A DNA stretch of 11,744 nt. It comes from Reyranella sp. (GTDB lineage Bacteria > Pseudomonadota > Alphaproteobacteria > Reyranellales > Reyranellaceae). Below are positions 1 through 8,656 of this stretch, piece after piece (position 1 is the first letter of the stretch; each line of letters begins with the position of its first letter). The position numbers and the translations under genes were made by a program. Location of the stretch: positions 1 through 11,744 of the forward strand of contig JAUXST010000862.1 in the NCBI GenBank assembly GCA_030679805.1, written 5' to 3'. The notes under the pieces are model-generated. The model saw only the letters and a list, made by a program, of their open reading frames with translations, did no database searches and was not told the origin of the DNA.

Positions 1-730
<730 letters not shown>

Positions 731-738
<8 letters not shown>

Positions 739-1060
739 CGCCTGCCTCCAACCGGCTGAGGAACGCCGGATCCAGCGGATCGCAGGGCCGGCCCAGCAGC
801 TTTTCGGCGGCCGCCCAGAGATGGCTTAGGTTGTCGACCAGCTCAGTCTTCCCGGTCGCCGTCGACAGCAGGAAGGACGCGCTCTGCCAGTCGCTGAGCG
901 TCAGGCCGTAGAACCTCAGCACCCGGCTGGCGCAAGCAACGCGATTGTAGCGCTCGCGCCGGCGCTGAACGGGATCGGTGTTACGCGTAAAGACGCCGGG
1001 CCGCGCGGCCGCATCGGTCCAGTGCTCGACCCCGCCCAGGACACCGCACAGCGCGCACAT
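731..1060 (-). CDS. Small CxxC protein of unknown function, coupled to the CobW GTPase
   Basis: A 109-residue, mostly helical, soluble-looking protein that I do not recognise as a named family. It begins MCALCG, giving a CxxC pair at residues 2 and 5, with further cysteines at 43 and 93. Near the N-terminus is an EHWTD stretch (12-16), then an Arg-rich segment (33-40). The C-terminal half contains the motif RPCDPLDP (91-98). There is no signal peptide or membrane segment. The start has a strong ribosome-binding site (GGGAGGG upstream of ATG at 1060). Its stop lies inside the start of the CobW GTPase gene (8-base overlap), and it starts 34 bases after the deacetylase gene ends. The purine-rich RBS, the overlap and the position between two real genes support it as coding. 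A metal-binding or metal-handover role with the GTPase is inference from the CxxC pair and the neighbour. Confidence 0.78.
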
Positions 1061-1094
1061 CGATCCGTCCCTCCCTCTTCGTCTCTCGGGACCC

Positions 1095-1976
1095 CTACTT
1101 CTTTCTCGGGAAGCGTTTGGCGAAATCGTCGGCCATCTCGTTCATGGTGACGAAGCGCACGCCGCGATGGCCGACCATGTGGTGATAGAGACGCTCCAGC
1201 ATCATCAGCACGTGCGGCCGGCCCGACACGTCGGGATGGATCGTCATCGGGAACACGGCGTAGTCGTATTCCCGATAGACCCAGTCGAACTGGTCGCGCC
1301 ACATCTGCTCGATGTCGCGCGGATTAACGAAGCCGTGGCTGTTCGGGGATTTCTTGATGAACATCATCGGCGGCAGGTCGTCGAGGTACCAGCTCGCCGG
1401 GATCTCGATGAGGTCCGTCTCCTTGCCGCGCTTGAGCGGCGTCATCCAGGCCGACGGCTTCTTGGCGTAGTCGATCTTGGTCCAGCTGTCGCCCACCCGC
1501 ACATAGTAGGGCTGATGGTCGTGATGCATCAGGGAATGATCGTACTTGATGCCACGCTCGAGCAGCAGCTCGTTGGTGACCGGCGAGAATTCCCACCACG
1601 GCGCCACGTAGCCGGTCGGCCGCTTGCCCGAGAGCTTGGTGACCAGCGCAATGCACTTGTCGAGAATCTCCGTCTCCTGCTCGCGTGTCATGGCGATCGG
1701 GTTCTCGTGGGAATAGCCGTGGATACCGATCTCATGGCCGGCCTTGGCCACCGCCTTCATCTCCTTGGGGAAGGTCTCGATCGAGTGGCCGGGAATGAAC
1801 CAGGTGGTCTTGATGCACAGCCGCTCGAACAACTTCAGCAGGCGCGGGCTGCCGACTTCACCCGCGAACAGGCCACGCGAGATGTCGTCGGGTGAATCCT
1901 CGCCGCCGTAGCTGCCGAGCCAGCCCGCGACGGCGTCGACATCGATACCGAAGCCACAAAGAATTTCCTTGGCCAT
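1095..1976 (-). CDS. Polysaccharide deacetylase family protein (CE4/NodB fold, HpPgdA/PuuE-like)
   Basis: A 293-residue protein with the CE4 (NodB homology) metal-dependent deacetylase fold. Members remove acetyl groups from peptidoglycan or polysaccharides; PuuE-like relatives act on small ureide substrates. Motif 1 is GIDVDA with Asp12 and Asp14. Motif 2 is HGYSH with metal-ligand candidates His86 and His90. Motif 3 is GYVAPWW (122-128), and the late catalytic His is in IHPDV (His247). The set of catalytic residues therefore looks complete. No signal peptide is visible, so the enzyme is probably cytoplasmic. That, together with its length, resembles the Helicobacter PgdA/PuuE-like branch more than secreted chitin deacetylases. 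A purine-rich GGGAGGA site lies about 9-10 bases before the ATG. It follows pqiA by 63 bases and precedes the CxxC protein gene by 34 bases, so it may share their transcript. The family is clear; the substrate is not. Confidence 0.9.
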   Translation of the reverse strand: MAKEILCGFGIDVDAVAGWLGSYGGEDSPDDISRGLFAGEVGSPRLLKLFERLCIKTTWFIPGHSIETFPKEMKAVAKAGHEIGIHGYSHENPIAMTREQETEILDKCIALVTKLSGKRPTGYVAPWWEFSPVTNELLLERGIKYDHSLMHHDHQPYYVRVGDSWTKIDYAKKPSAWMTPLKRGKETDLIEIPASWYLDDLPPMMFIKKSPNSHGFVNPRDIEQMWRDQFDWVYREYDYAVFPMTIHPDVSGRPHVLMMLERLYHHMVGHRGVRFVTMNEMADDFAKRFPRKK

Positions 1977-2039
1977 CGTCGGTTGTCCTCCCGTTCAGGA
2001 TCGTTCTCGCAACTAAGCAAGAAGCGTTCCGAACAAAGC

Positions 2040-3413
2040 TTACCGCACTGCAGCAACCCGGCCGCGATATGCCTGCCGCAATGCAAGAGGACGGTGTGCA
2101 TTGCGGGCGGCGGCATCCCACATCAGGCGCGGATCGAAGGCCTCGGCGGCAACGATGGTGACGAAGACCACGGCGCAGAAGGCGAGTGCGCCCGCGCCCG
2201 GTTCGATGGTCACCACCCGGCCGAACTGGACCAGCGCACCTAGGAGCGATTCCATGAAGATGTCGACCATCGACCAGCGCCCGACCCAGGCGACGATGTA
2301 GTAGAGCGTCGTGCGCTGGCTCAGGAGAACCGCCGCGCCGCGCTCGGTCGTCACCATCATGGTGGCACCCAGCATGACCGCGAGCCCGATCAGCTTGAAC
2401 ATCGGCACCAGGATGCTGGCGAAGAAGACGAGCAGCGCCAGGGGATACATCTTCGATGCCAGCAGTTCCTCGACCCCGCCCAGGATGGTGCTGGGCTGGC
2501 CGGCGCCGCCCTGCATGACGGTGAGCACGGGATAGATGTTGGCCGGGACATAGAGGACCGCGGCGGCGATCACGAGCGCCCAGGTCCGTTGCAGGCTATA
2601 TGGCTTGCGGGCATGCAGCGGAGCGCCGCAGCGCGGACACCGGGCGTCGTGGCCGCCACCTTGCTCTGGCGGCACCGACACCAGCCCACAGCTCTCGCAT
2701 CCCACCGCCTCGGGGCGAAAATCGAGGCGCGCCGGCCCGACGGCGGACGGCGGCATCGGCGCATGGGTCTGGCCGCTCCGCTCGATCCCTTCCCAGACGG
2801 CATGGGGATCGAGCGCGGTTTCCGCCCAGACGATCACGATCGAGTAGAGGCCGAGGGCATAGACGGCGGGGCCGATCTCGATGTTCACCAGGTCGCCGAG
2901 CTTGGTGTAGGCCACGAACACGCCTAGCAGCAGAACCTCGAGCATCGCCCAAGTCTTCATGTAGCGGACGACACGGAAGACGCCACGCAGATTCGGCGGC
3001 GGGCTGGGCAGCTTGAGGCCGACCAGCACGTAGATCATGCCGGTGAGCCTGATCAGCGGTGCAACGACGGTGGTGAGCGCGACGGCGGCGGCCAACGGCC
3101 ACAGACCGCGCGCGACCAGCTCGATCGGACCCGAGGCCAGCGTCGTCTCGTGCACGATGCCCGCCGTCGACACCTTCATCAGCATGGCAAGCCAAAGAAT
3201 GGCGAACAGCACCAGAGCCGCGACGTTGAGGGCCAGGCTGCGATCGAACGGATCCGCCCGGGTGAGACGCAGGATTGTGCCGCACCTGACGCAGTTCGAA
3301 CGCATGTCGGGGCCGAGCGCCGGCACGACCTGGAACTGGCCGCAGCCCGGGCACTCGCGAAGCTCCGGCGCCGTCACCGGCGCCGCGGGCGGCAGCGCGA
3401 CGGCGCGCCGCAT
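2040..3413 (-). CDS. pqiA: PqiA/LetA-type integral membrane protein of an MCE lipid-transport system
   Basis: A 457-residue inner-membrane protein built from two tandem PqiA domains. It is the membrane partner of the MCE protein PqiB, and the complex is thought to move lipids between inner and outer membranes. Each half opens with a zinc-ribbon-like pair of CxxC motifs: Cys21/24 with 41/44, then Cys239/242 with 259/262. Each is followed by hydrophobic helices (about 61-80, 105-132, 153-170, 183-199; then 278-298, 322-350, 368-395, 406-424). Family motifs recur in both halves: MKTWAMLEV (152-160) against GRWSMVDIF (378-386), and LDPHAVWE against FDPRLMWD. The length is close to E. coli PqiA. 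The ATG directly follows the pqiC stop (TAGATG) with no clear Shine-Dalgarno sequence, so translation probably depends on reinitiation. In E. coli pqiA comes first in its operon; here it is last of the three. Confidence 0.94.
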   Translation of the reverse strand: MRRAVALPPAAPVTAPELRECPGCGQFQVVPALGPDMRSNCVRCGTILRLTRADPFDRSLALNVAALVLFAILWLAMLMKVSTAGIVHETTLASGPIELVARGLWPLAAAVALTTVVAPLIRLTGMIYVLVGLKLPSPPPNLRGVFRVVRYMKTWAMLEVLLLGVFVAYTKLGDLVNIEIGPAVYALGLYSIVIVWAETALDPHAVWEGIERSGQTHAPMPPSAVGPARLDFRPEAVGCESCGLVSVPPEQGGGHDARCPRCGAPLHARKPYSLQRTWALVIAAAVLYVPANIYPVLTVMQGGAGQPSTILGGVEELLASKMYPLALLVFFASILVPMFKLIGLAVMLGATMMVTTERGAAVLLSQRTTLYYIVAWVGRWSMVDIFMESLLGALVQFGRVVTIEPGAGALAFCAVVFVTIVAAEAFDPRLMWDAAARNAHRPLALRQAYRGRVAAVR

Positions 3414-3995
3414 CTACGGCTGCAACAAGGAAGCGACCCCGTCGGCGAGTTCGCCCACGGCATCGCTGATCGCCGCCACCTGACCCGTCACGTCCGGCGT
3501 CGGCGGCTGACGGGAAATGGTAAAGTTACGCGATGCCGAGCGCCGAGGCCGGTTGAACTCCACGGCCGCCTGAGCCAGCAGAACGAGAGTGCCGGCCTTG
3601 TCGGTGTCGAGGCGCTGGATGTTGATGCCGACCACGGCATTGGGGTCGGCGTTGATGGCACCGCTTTCGCTGTAGATCTTGCTGTTGGGAAGGCGCTGCG
3701 ACAGCTCGACGACGAGGACGCGGCCGAGCAGCGAGCCCAGCGGTTCGCCCCACCAGTTGTTGGCCATGACGCCGAGCTTGTAGTCCTCGGAGGAGCGCAC
3801 GATCTCCTTGCGGTCGAGGTAGCTGGCGAGACCGATATCGCGCAACTGGACCACCCGCGGGCCGGCCGGGAAGCTCGGACCGGACCGGACGGCGACGGTA
3901 TAGAGAACCGGATCGGGCGAGGCTCCGCAGGCGCCCACGAGGGCCGGCACTGCGAGAGCAGACAGGCGGCGGCGGCCCAGCATCATGTCGGTCAT
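3414..3995 (-). CDS. pqiC: PqiC-like outer-membrane lipoprotein
   Basis: A 193-residue lipoprotein of the PqiC/YmbA (ABC-type transport auxiliary lipoprotein) family. It is the outer-membrane-anchored partner of the PqiB MCE tunnel. The N-terminus has basic residues (GRRR, 7-10), a short hydrophobic stretch and a lipobox VGAC ending at Cys23. Gly24 follows, consistent with outer-membrane sorting. The RRRLS sequence also faintly resembles a twin-arginine signal. The mature part contains YTVAVRSG (32-39) and the conserved stretch NNWWGEPLG, which is typical of the family, then a beta-rich core with VVGINIQRL. The ATG overlaps the pqiB stop as ATGA; a second Met at residue 5 is an alternative start. 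It abuts pqiA directly. Flanking pqiB and pqiA make the assignment secure even though family members diverge strongly in sequence. Confidence 0.9.
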   Translation of the reverse strand: MTDMMLGRRRLSALAVPALVGACGASPDPVLYTVAVRSGPSFPAGPRVVQLRDIGLASYLDRKEIVRSSEDYKLGVMANNWWGEPLGSLLGRVLVVELSQRLPNSKIYSESGAINADPNAVVGINIQRLDTDKAGTLVLLAQAAVEFNRPRRSASRNFTISRQPPTPDVTGQVAAISDAVGELADGVASLLQP

Positions 3996-5683
3996 TCCTT
4001 GCCGGTGTTTGTACGGCCCTTGATCAGGGCCTCGGGATGCCGCACCAGGAGGTCGCTCAAGGCACGGATGGAGCGTGCCGTCTCGGTGAGCTGCGGCATC
4101 AGGCGGTCGATATCGCGGAGAAACTTCGACTGGTCGCCATATCCCTTGTCGAGCGAGCCGATCAGGCGGTTGGCCTTGGTGAGCGAATCCTGCAGCTGCA
4201 CGGCGATATCGGGCAGGCGCTTGAGCGCCGGCGTGGCGCCATCGTCGAGCTTGCGCATGACATCCTGGGCCTCGACCATGGCGCCCTCGAGCGCCGCCAG
4301 CGTCTTCTTGAGCTGTGCACCGTTGATGATGCCGTCGAGTCCCTTGACCGAACCCGCCAGGTTCCTGCCGATCTGGTCGAAGTCGATGCGATTGATCTTG
4401 GACAGGAGTTCATTGGCCGACCGCGTAATGCTGTCGAAGCCTCCAACCTCCGATGACGGCACGACGTAGACATTGCCGTCCAGCTCGAGTTCGGCCGGCG
4501 GGGCATCGCGTATCATCTCGAGCGCCACGATTTTCTGTCCGGTGATCAGGCTCGGCGCCTGCAGGGTGGCCCGCAACCCACGCTTGACCATCTCGGCGGC
4601 AAGCGCCCCTGGGGCAAGGCCCTGGGCGGCTGAAATCCCCGTAATGCGGTCCGCCTCGATCTTGTAATGCACCGGGGCCACGATCCGGTCCTGCTTCGGC
4701 TGATAGACGAGCGACACGTCGGTGACTTCACCCACCTTGAGTCCATAGAGCGTCACATCGGCGCCGACGGCGAGACCAGCGACGGATCCGGAAAAATTCG
4801 AGACGAGTTGCAACTGACGACCGAACCCAGCCGATTTCGCCACATCCTGGCTGGCATAGAGCGGAAATTGGAAGTGCTGGGGTGCTACGGGAGATTTGGG
4901 ATAGGTCGCCGTGTCGAAGGCGATACCGCCCAACAGGACGGCCCGAAGAGACTCGAGCTGAAAGTCGACGCCGTTCGCGGTGAGCTTGATCGAGATACCC
5001 GAGGCATTCCAGAACAGCGTGTCCTCATGCACGTACTTGTCGTAGGGCTCACGCACGAAGGCATGGATGGTGACATTGCTGGCAAGGTCGCCGACATCCC
5101 AGCCGAGGACGGTGCCGACTTCGAGGTCGCGGAAGTAGACCGGCGAGCCCAGGCTGATCGAACCCAGCCGCTTGCTCTCCAGCTTGTACGTAGTGCCCTT
5201 GGCCGAAGCCTGGAGGACGGGCGGATCGCGCTGACCGGTGAAACTGCGCTCTGACTTGCCCTTATCGGTCGTCGGCCGCATGCCGATATAGGAGCCGGAC
5301 AACAGCGTATCGAGGCCGGTGACATTGCCGGCGAAAAGCTGCGGCTTGACCACCCAGAAGATCGTCTTGTCGGTCAGCAGGGGCTCGGCCTCGCGCACCG
5401 TCTCGACCGTTACGATCACGTGCGAAAGATCCGGTGCGATGGCGATGGTCTTCACCGTTCCCATCACCACATTCCGGTACTTGAGCTGGGATTGGCCGGC
5501 CGTCAGGCCGGCGGCAGATTCGAAGCCGATGGTGATGGTCGGGCCGCGCTGGGAAAACGTGTCCCAGGCCAGCCACGCAGCGATCAGACCCGTGAGGATC
5601 GGAATGATCCAGACCAGGGGGATACGGCGCCGGCGATGCGCTTCCGCTGTTGGTAGATTTGCCGGCTCAATGTGGTCGGTCAT
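3992..5683 (-). CDS. pqiB: PqiB-like MCE-domain protein, periplasm-spanning lipid transporter
   Basis: A 563-residue MCE protein. In E. coli PqiB, hexamers of three stacked MCE rings topped by a helical needle form a channel across the periplasm. The same plan is visible here: a basic cytoplasmic tail with RRRR (17-20), one transmembrane anchor (about 22-40), and MCE domain 1 (about 47-138, GPTITIGFESAAGL onward). MCE 2 (about 163-253) and MCE 3 (about 293-395) follow, then a long helical segment (about 420-545) suited to the needle. Each MCE domain has the expected turn around a small-residue Gly, for example KYRNVVMGTV, YFRDLEVGTV and LYGLKVGEV. E. coli PqiB is 546 residues and LetB has seven domains, so this is PqiB rather than LetB. 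The start is ATG at 5683 with AGGA and GGGGA upstream. It is the first gene of the leftward cluster, 146 bases after ftsK ends. Confidence 0.95.
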   Translation of the reverse strand: MTDHIEPANLPTAEAHRRRRIPLVWIIPILTGLIAAWLAWDTFSQRGPTITIGFESAAGLTAGQSQLKYRNVVMGTVKTIAIAPDLSHVIVTVETVREAEPLLTDKTIFWVVKPQLFAGNVTGLDTLLSGSYIGMRPTTDKGKSERSFTGQRDPPVLQASAKGTTYKLESKRLGSISLGSPVYFRDLEVGTVLGWDVGDLASNVTIHAFVREPYDKYVHEDTLFWNASGISIKLTANGVDFQLESLRAVLLGGIAFDTATYPKSPVAPQHFQFPLYASQDVAKSAGFGRQLQLVSNFSGSVAGLAVGADVTLYGLKVGEVTDVSLVYQPKQDRIVAPVHYKIEADRITGISAAQGLAPGALAAEMVKRGLRATLQAPSLITGQKIVALEMIRDAPPAELELDGNVYVVPSSEVGGFDSITRSANELLSKINRIDFDQIGRNLAGSVKGLDGIINGAQLKKTLAALEGAMVEAQDVMRKLDDGATPALKRLPDIAVQLQDSLTKANRLIGSLDKGYGDQSKFLRDIDRLMPQLTETARSIRALSDLLVRHPEALIKGRTNTGKE

Positions 5684-5759
5684 CGTCCCCAGTCCTGCGG
5701 CGGTCTCCCGCGGTCCCGCCTGAAAGTAATGGATTCCGGCCTGCCCGCAACCGGCGGTC

Positions 5760-5791
5760 TCAGGCCGTATTTGGTATTGGCATCAGGCCGT
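5760..5791. repeat. 9-base direct repeat upstream of pqiB
   Basis: TCAGGCCGT occurs at 5760-5768 and again at 5783-5791, start to start 23 bases, about two helical turns. It lies 77-108 bases before the pqiB start in the only gap between ftsK and pqiB. Two equally spaced copies could be a regulator binding site, but a 9-base repeat in GC-rich DNA can arise by chance. I see no convincing terminator for ftsK and no strong promoter in this gap. Confidence 0.35.
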
Positions 5792-5829
5792 CGATGCCCA
5801 CCGAGATGGATCGAAGACTACCCGTGCCG

Positions 5830-8640
5830 TCAGCGTTCGCGATCATCTATGTCGCGCGCCAGAACCTCGCGTTTGCCGACGTGGTTGGCGGAACTGACGA
5901 CCCCCTCGCGCTCCATGCGCTCGACGATGCGGGCGGCGCGATTGTAGCCGATCTGCAGGTAACGCTGGATGAAACTGGTGCTGCACTTGCGCTCGCGCGC
6001 CACGAGCGCGATCGCCTGATCGTAGAGCTGGTCGCTCTCACCGTCCTCGCCGTCACCCGGCAGGCCCAGGCCCTCGGCGCCGGCATCGGGGTCGTCGGTG
6101 ACCGATTCGATGTAGGCCGGCGCGCCCTGGGCACGCAGGTGGCGCACCACCTCCTCGACTTCGCCATCCGATACGAACGGCCCGTGCACGCGCGCGATCT
6201 TGCCGCCGCCCGCCATATACAGCATGTCGCCCTGGCCCAGCAGCTGCTCGCCGCCCTGCTCGCCCAGGATGGTGCGGCTGTCGATCTTCGACGTCACCTG
6301 GAAGGAGATGCGGGTCGGGAAGTTGGCCTTGATGGTGCCGGTGATGACATCGACCGAGGGCCGTTGCGTCGCCATGACGACGTGGATGCCGGCGGCGCGC
6401 GCCATCTGGGCGAGACGCTGCACGGTGGCCTCGATTTCCTTGCCAGCGACCAGCATCAGGTCGGCCATTTCGTCGATGATGACGACGATGAACGGCAGCG
6501 GCGTGAGGTCCATCTCTTCGTCTTCGAACATCGGCTTGCGCGTCTCGGGATCGATACCGGTCTGCACCTTGCGCGTCAGCGCCTGGCCCTTGCGCGACGT
6601 TTCGATGAGCTTCTCGTTGTAGCCCGCGATGTTACGCACGCCGACCGCGCTCATGGCGCGATAGCGGTCTTCCATCTCGCGCACGACCCACTTCAGCGCC
6701 ACGATGGCCTTGCGCGGCTCGGTGACGACGGGCGTCAGAAGATGCGGGATGTCCTGGTAGACGCTGAGCTCCAGCATCTTGGGATCGATCATGATAAAGC
6801 GGCACTTGTCCGGCGACAGCCGGTAGAGCAGCGACAGGATCATGGTGTTGACGGCCACCGACTTGCCCGAACCGGTGGTGCCGCCGATCAGCAGATGCGG
6901 CATGCGCGCGAGATCGGCGATGACCGGATCGCCGCCGATGTCCTTGCCGAGCGCCAGCGGCAGGCCAAGCCGGTTGTCCTCGTAGTGGCGGGTCGACAGC
7001 AGCTCGCGCAGGAACACCGTCTCGCGCCGCGCGTTGGGAAGCTCGATGCCGATCACGTTGCGGCCCGGCACAGTGGCAACGCGCGCCGACACCGCGCTCA
7101 TCGAACGGGCGATGTCGTCGGCGAGGCCGATGACGCGGCTCGATTTGGTGCCCGGCGCCGGTTCCAGCTCGTAGAGCGTCACCACCGGACCCGGCCGCAC
7201 CTTCACGATCTGTCCCTTGACGCCGAAATCGTCGAGCACGGTCTCGAGCAGGCGGGCGTTCTGCTCCAGCGCCTCTTCGTCGATCTTGGTCTCGGTGCTG
7301 ACCCGGGACGGCAGCGAAAGAATGTCGAGCGGCGGTAGCCGGTATTCGCCCGAGCCTAGGTCGAACTCACGCTGCCCGGCCTTGGCGGCGCGCTTGCCCT
7401 GGGTGAGCCCACCCGCTTTGCGCGGAATGATCTTCACGCCGGGCGTCGCGGCGACGGCCGCCGCCTGCTCGACCGGCAGGGCGTCGGGCGTGAAGGGATT
7501 GTCGTCGTCGGTGGGCTCGATCGCGAGTTCCGCGGTCGGAAATTCCGGCGGCGACGGCGCGACATTGACCGCTTCCCGTGGTGCGTCGATCGGCGGCTCG
7601 TCTTCGGCCCGCACCGCGGTCTGGACATTGCGACGGGCGAGGAACGGCTCGATCCGCAGGCCGGCCAAGCGGTCGAACAACGTCCGCTCCCGCACGGAGT
7701 CGGCCGATACTTCTGCGACAGGAGGGGCTTGCGGGTCGAGCGGCACCGGCGAGTCGGGGATCGCCGGCGCCGGCCGCTCGATCGGCGCATAGGGTGCGTC
7801 GACCAGCAAGGAGTCGCGCGGCGGCATCGGTGTGCCTTCGTCGGGGATCTGCTCGACACGCGGCTCGAACCGGCTGGGATCGTACTGGCTGGCGTCGATC
7901 TCGCCGGGAATCTCGGCATAGCCGAGCGACGGCGCCGGGAGATCCGTATCTTCGTCGAGTGTCTGCGGCTTGCCGCGCCATAGCGCGATGCCGGCGCGGA
8001 CCAGCCACATGCTCCACAGGAAGGGCGCGCGCAGAATGCGGAAGATCAGCGGCAGATCGGTCCGGTTCATGCCGAGCGCCGGCGCCATCGCGATGAATGC
8101 CAGCGCCGCGCAGACGGGCTCGATCAGGGCAAGGCTGCCGCCGCTCGAATGAGTGAGGACCATCTCGCGGAAGCGGCCGACGAGGGCCAGGCCGACCAGG
8201 CCGCCGGGCCCGGCGTGCGTCGCGGCGCTGCCGACGTCACCCAAGCCGACGCAAGCCACGCTCATCATCAACAGCGCCAGCAGCAGCAGCGACAGTCGCA
8301 GCCCGAAGAAGCCGAGGTGATGGGTGCGCAGCATCCGAACGCCCCAGGTGATCAGCGCCACCGGCACGAGGATGATGGCGAGCCCGAAGGTCTGCAGCAG
8401 AATGTCGGAAGCATATGCCCCGGTGATGCCCACGAGATTGTGCGCCGCGCGACCCGTGGCGTGATTGAGCGAGGGGTCGCCCGGGCTGTAGGTAAACAGC
8501 GCCAGCAACAATACGACCCCCGCCGCAGCGACGCCGACGCCCACCAGCTCCATCATGCGGCGCCGCAGGAAATCGCGACCGCCCTCCGGCAGGATCGCCG
8601 TCTTGCGGGGCATCGCGGAAGTGGCGCCGATCATGGCCAT
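5830..8640 (-). CDS. ftsK: FtsK/SpoIIIE DNA translocase
   Basis: A 936-residue membrane-anchored DNA pump that acts at the division septum. It clears chromosome ends and helps dimer resolution at dif by activating XerCD. The N-terminus holds four likely transmembrane helices (about 30-50, 80-101, 112-133, 168-188). Residues about 225-435 are a linker rich in Pro, Ala and acidic residues. The motor follows, with Walker A GTTGSGKS (587-594) and Walker B IVVIIDEMADL (718-728, Asp723/Glu724). After it come the conserved stretches ATQRPSVDVITG and GEQGGEQLLGQGDMLY. The C-terminal gamma winged-helix domain, which reads KOPS-type sequences, is at about 868-930 (SFIQRYLQIGYNRAARIVE). The gene begins 16 bases after dapC stops, and its GGGAG ribosome site overlaps the dapC stop codon, so the two are probably co-transcribed. 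Met3 and Met10 are alternative starts. Nothing is truncated. Confidence 0.98.
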   Translation of the reverse strand: MAMIGATSAMPRKTAILPEGGRDFLRRRMMELVGVGVAAAGVVLLLALFTYSPGDPSLNHATGRAAHNLVGITGAYASDILLQTFGLAIILVPVALITWGVRMLRTHHLGFFGLRLSLLLLALLMMSVACVGLGDVGSAATHAGPGGLVGLALVGRFREMVLTHSSGGSLALIEPVCAALAFIAMAPALGMNRTDLPLIFRILRAPFLWSMWLVRAGIALWRGKPQTLDEDTDLPAPSLGYAEIPGEIDASQYDPSRFEPRVEQIPDEGTPMPPRDSLLVDAPYAPIERPAPAIPDSPVPLDPQAPPVAEVSADSVRERTLFDRLAGLRIEPFLARRNVQTAVRAEDEPPIDAPREAVNVAPSPPEFPTAELAIEPTDDDNPFTPDALPVEQAAAVAATPGVKIIPRKAGGLTQGKRAAKAGQREFDLGSGEYRLPPLDILSLPSRVSTETKIDEEALEQNARLLETVLDDFGVKGQIVKVRPGPVVTLYELEPAPGTKSSRVIGLADDIARSMSAVSARVATVPGRNVIGIELPNARRETVFLRELLSTRHYEDNRLGLPLALGKDIGGDPVIADLARMPHLLIGGTTGSGKSVAVNTMILSLLYRLSPDKCRFIMIDPKMLELSVYQDIPHLLTPVVTEPRKAIVALKWVVREMEDRYRAMSAVGVRNIAGYNEKLIETSRKGQALTRKVQTGIDPETRKPMFEDEEMDLTPLPFIVVIIDEMADLMLVAGKEIEATVQRLAQMARAAGIHVVMATQRPSVDVITGTIKANFPTRISFQVTSKIDSRTILGEQGGEQLLGQGDMLYMAGGGKIARVHGPFVSDGEVEEVVRHLRAQGAPAYIESVTDDPDAGAEGLGLPGDGEDGESDQLYDQAIALVARERKCSTSFIQRYLQIGYNRAARIVERMEREGVVSSANHVGKREVLARDIDDRER

Positions 8641-8656
8641 TGCGCTGTTGTGCTCC

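Noticed and set aside
836..871. A GKT tripeptide in the CxxC protein (residues 70-72) as a P-loop
   Set aside because: The first Gly of GxxxxGKT is missing (Leu65 instead) and the surroundings do not look like a beta-strand and loop, so it is not a Walker A motif.
3150..4469. A 439-residue plus-strand frame opposite the pqi genes
   Set aside because: It crosses the junctions of three real minus-strand genes, has biased low-information composition and no ribosome site logic.
5700..5760. A possible pqiB promoter (TTGCGG with a TACTTT-like -10)
   Set aside because: The -10 matches only 3 of 6 positions and spacing is 16; too weak to report.
5650..7338. A 562-residue open frame on the plus strand, opposite ftsK
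   Set aside because: It is antisense to the undoubted ftsK motor and gamma domain, is rich in Arg, Asp and His as expected for a GC-rich shadow frame, and shows no recognisable domain.
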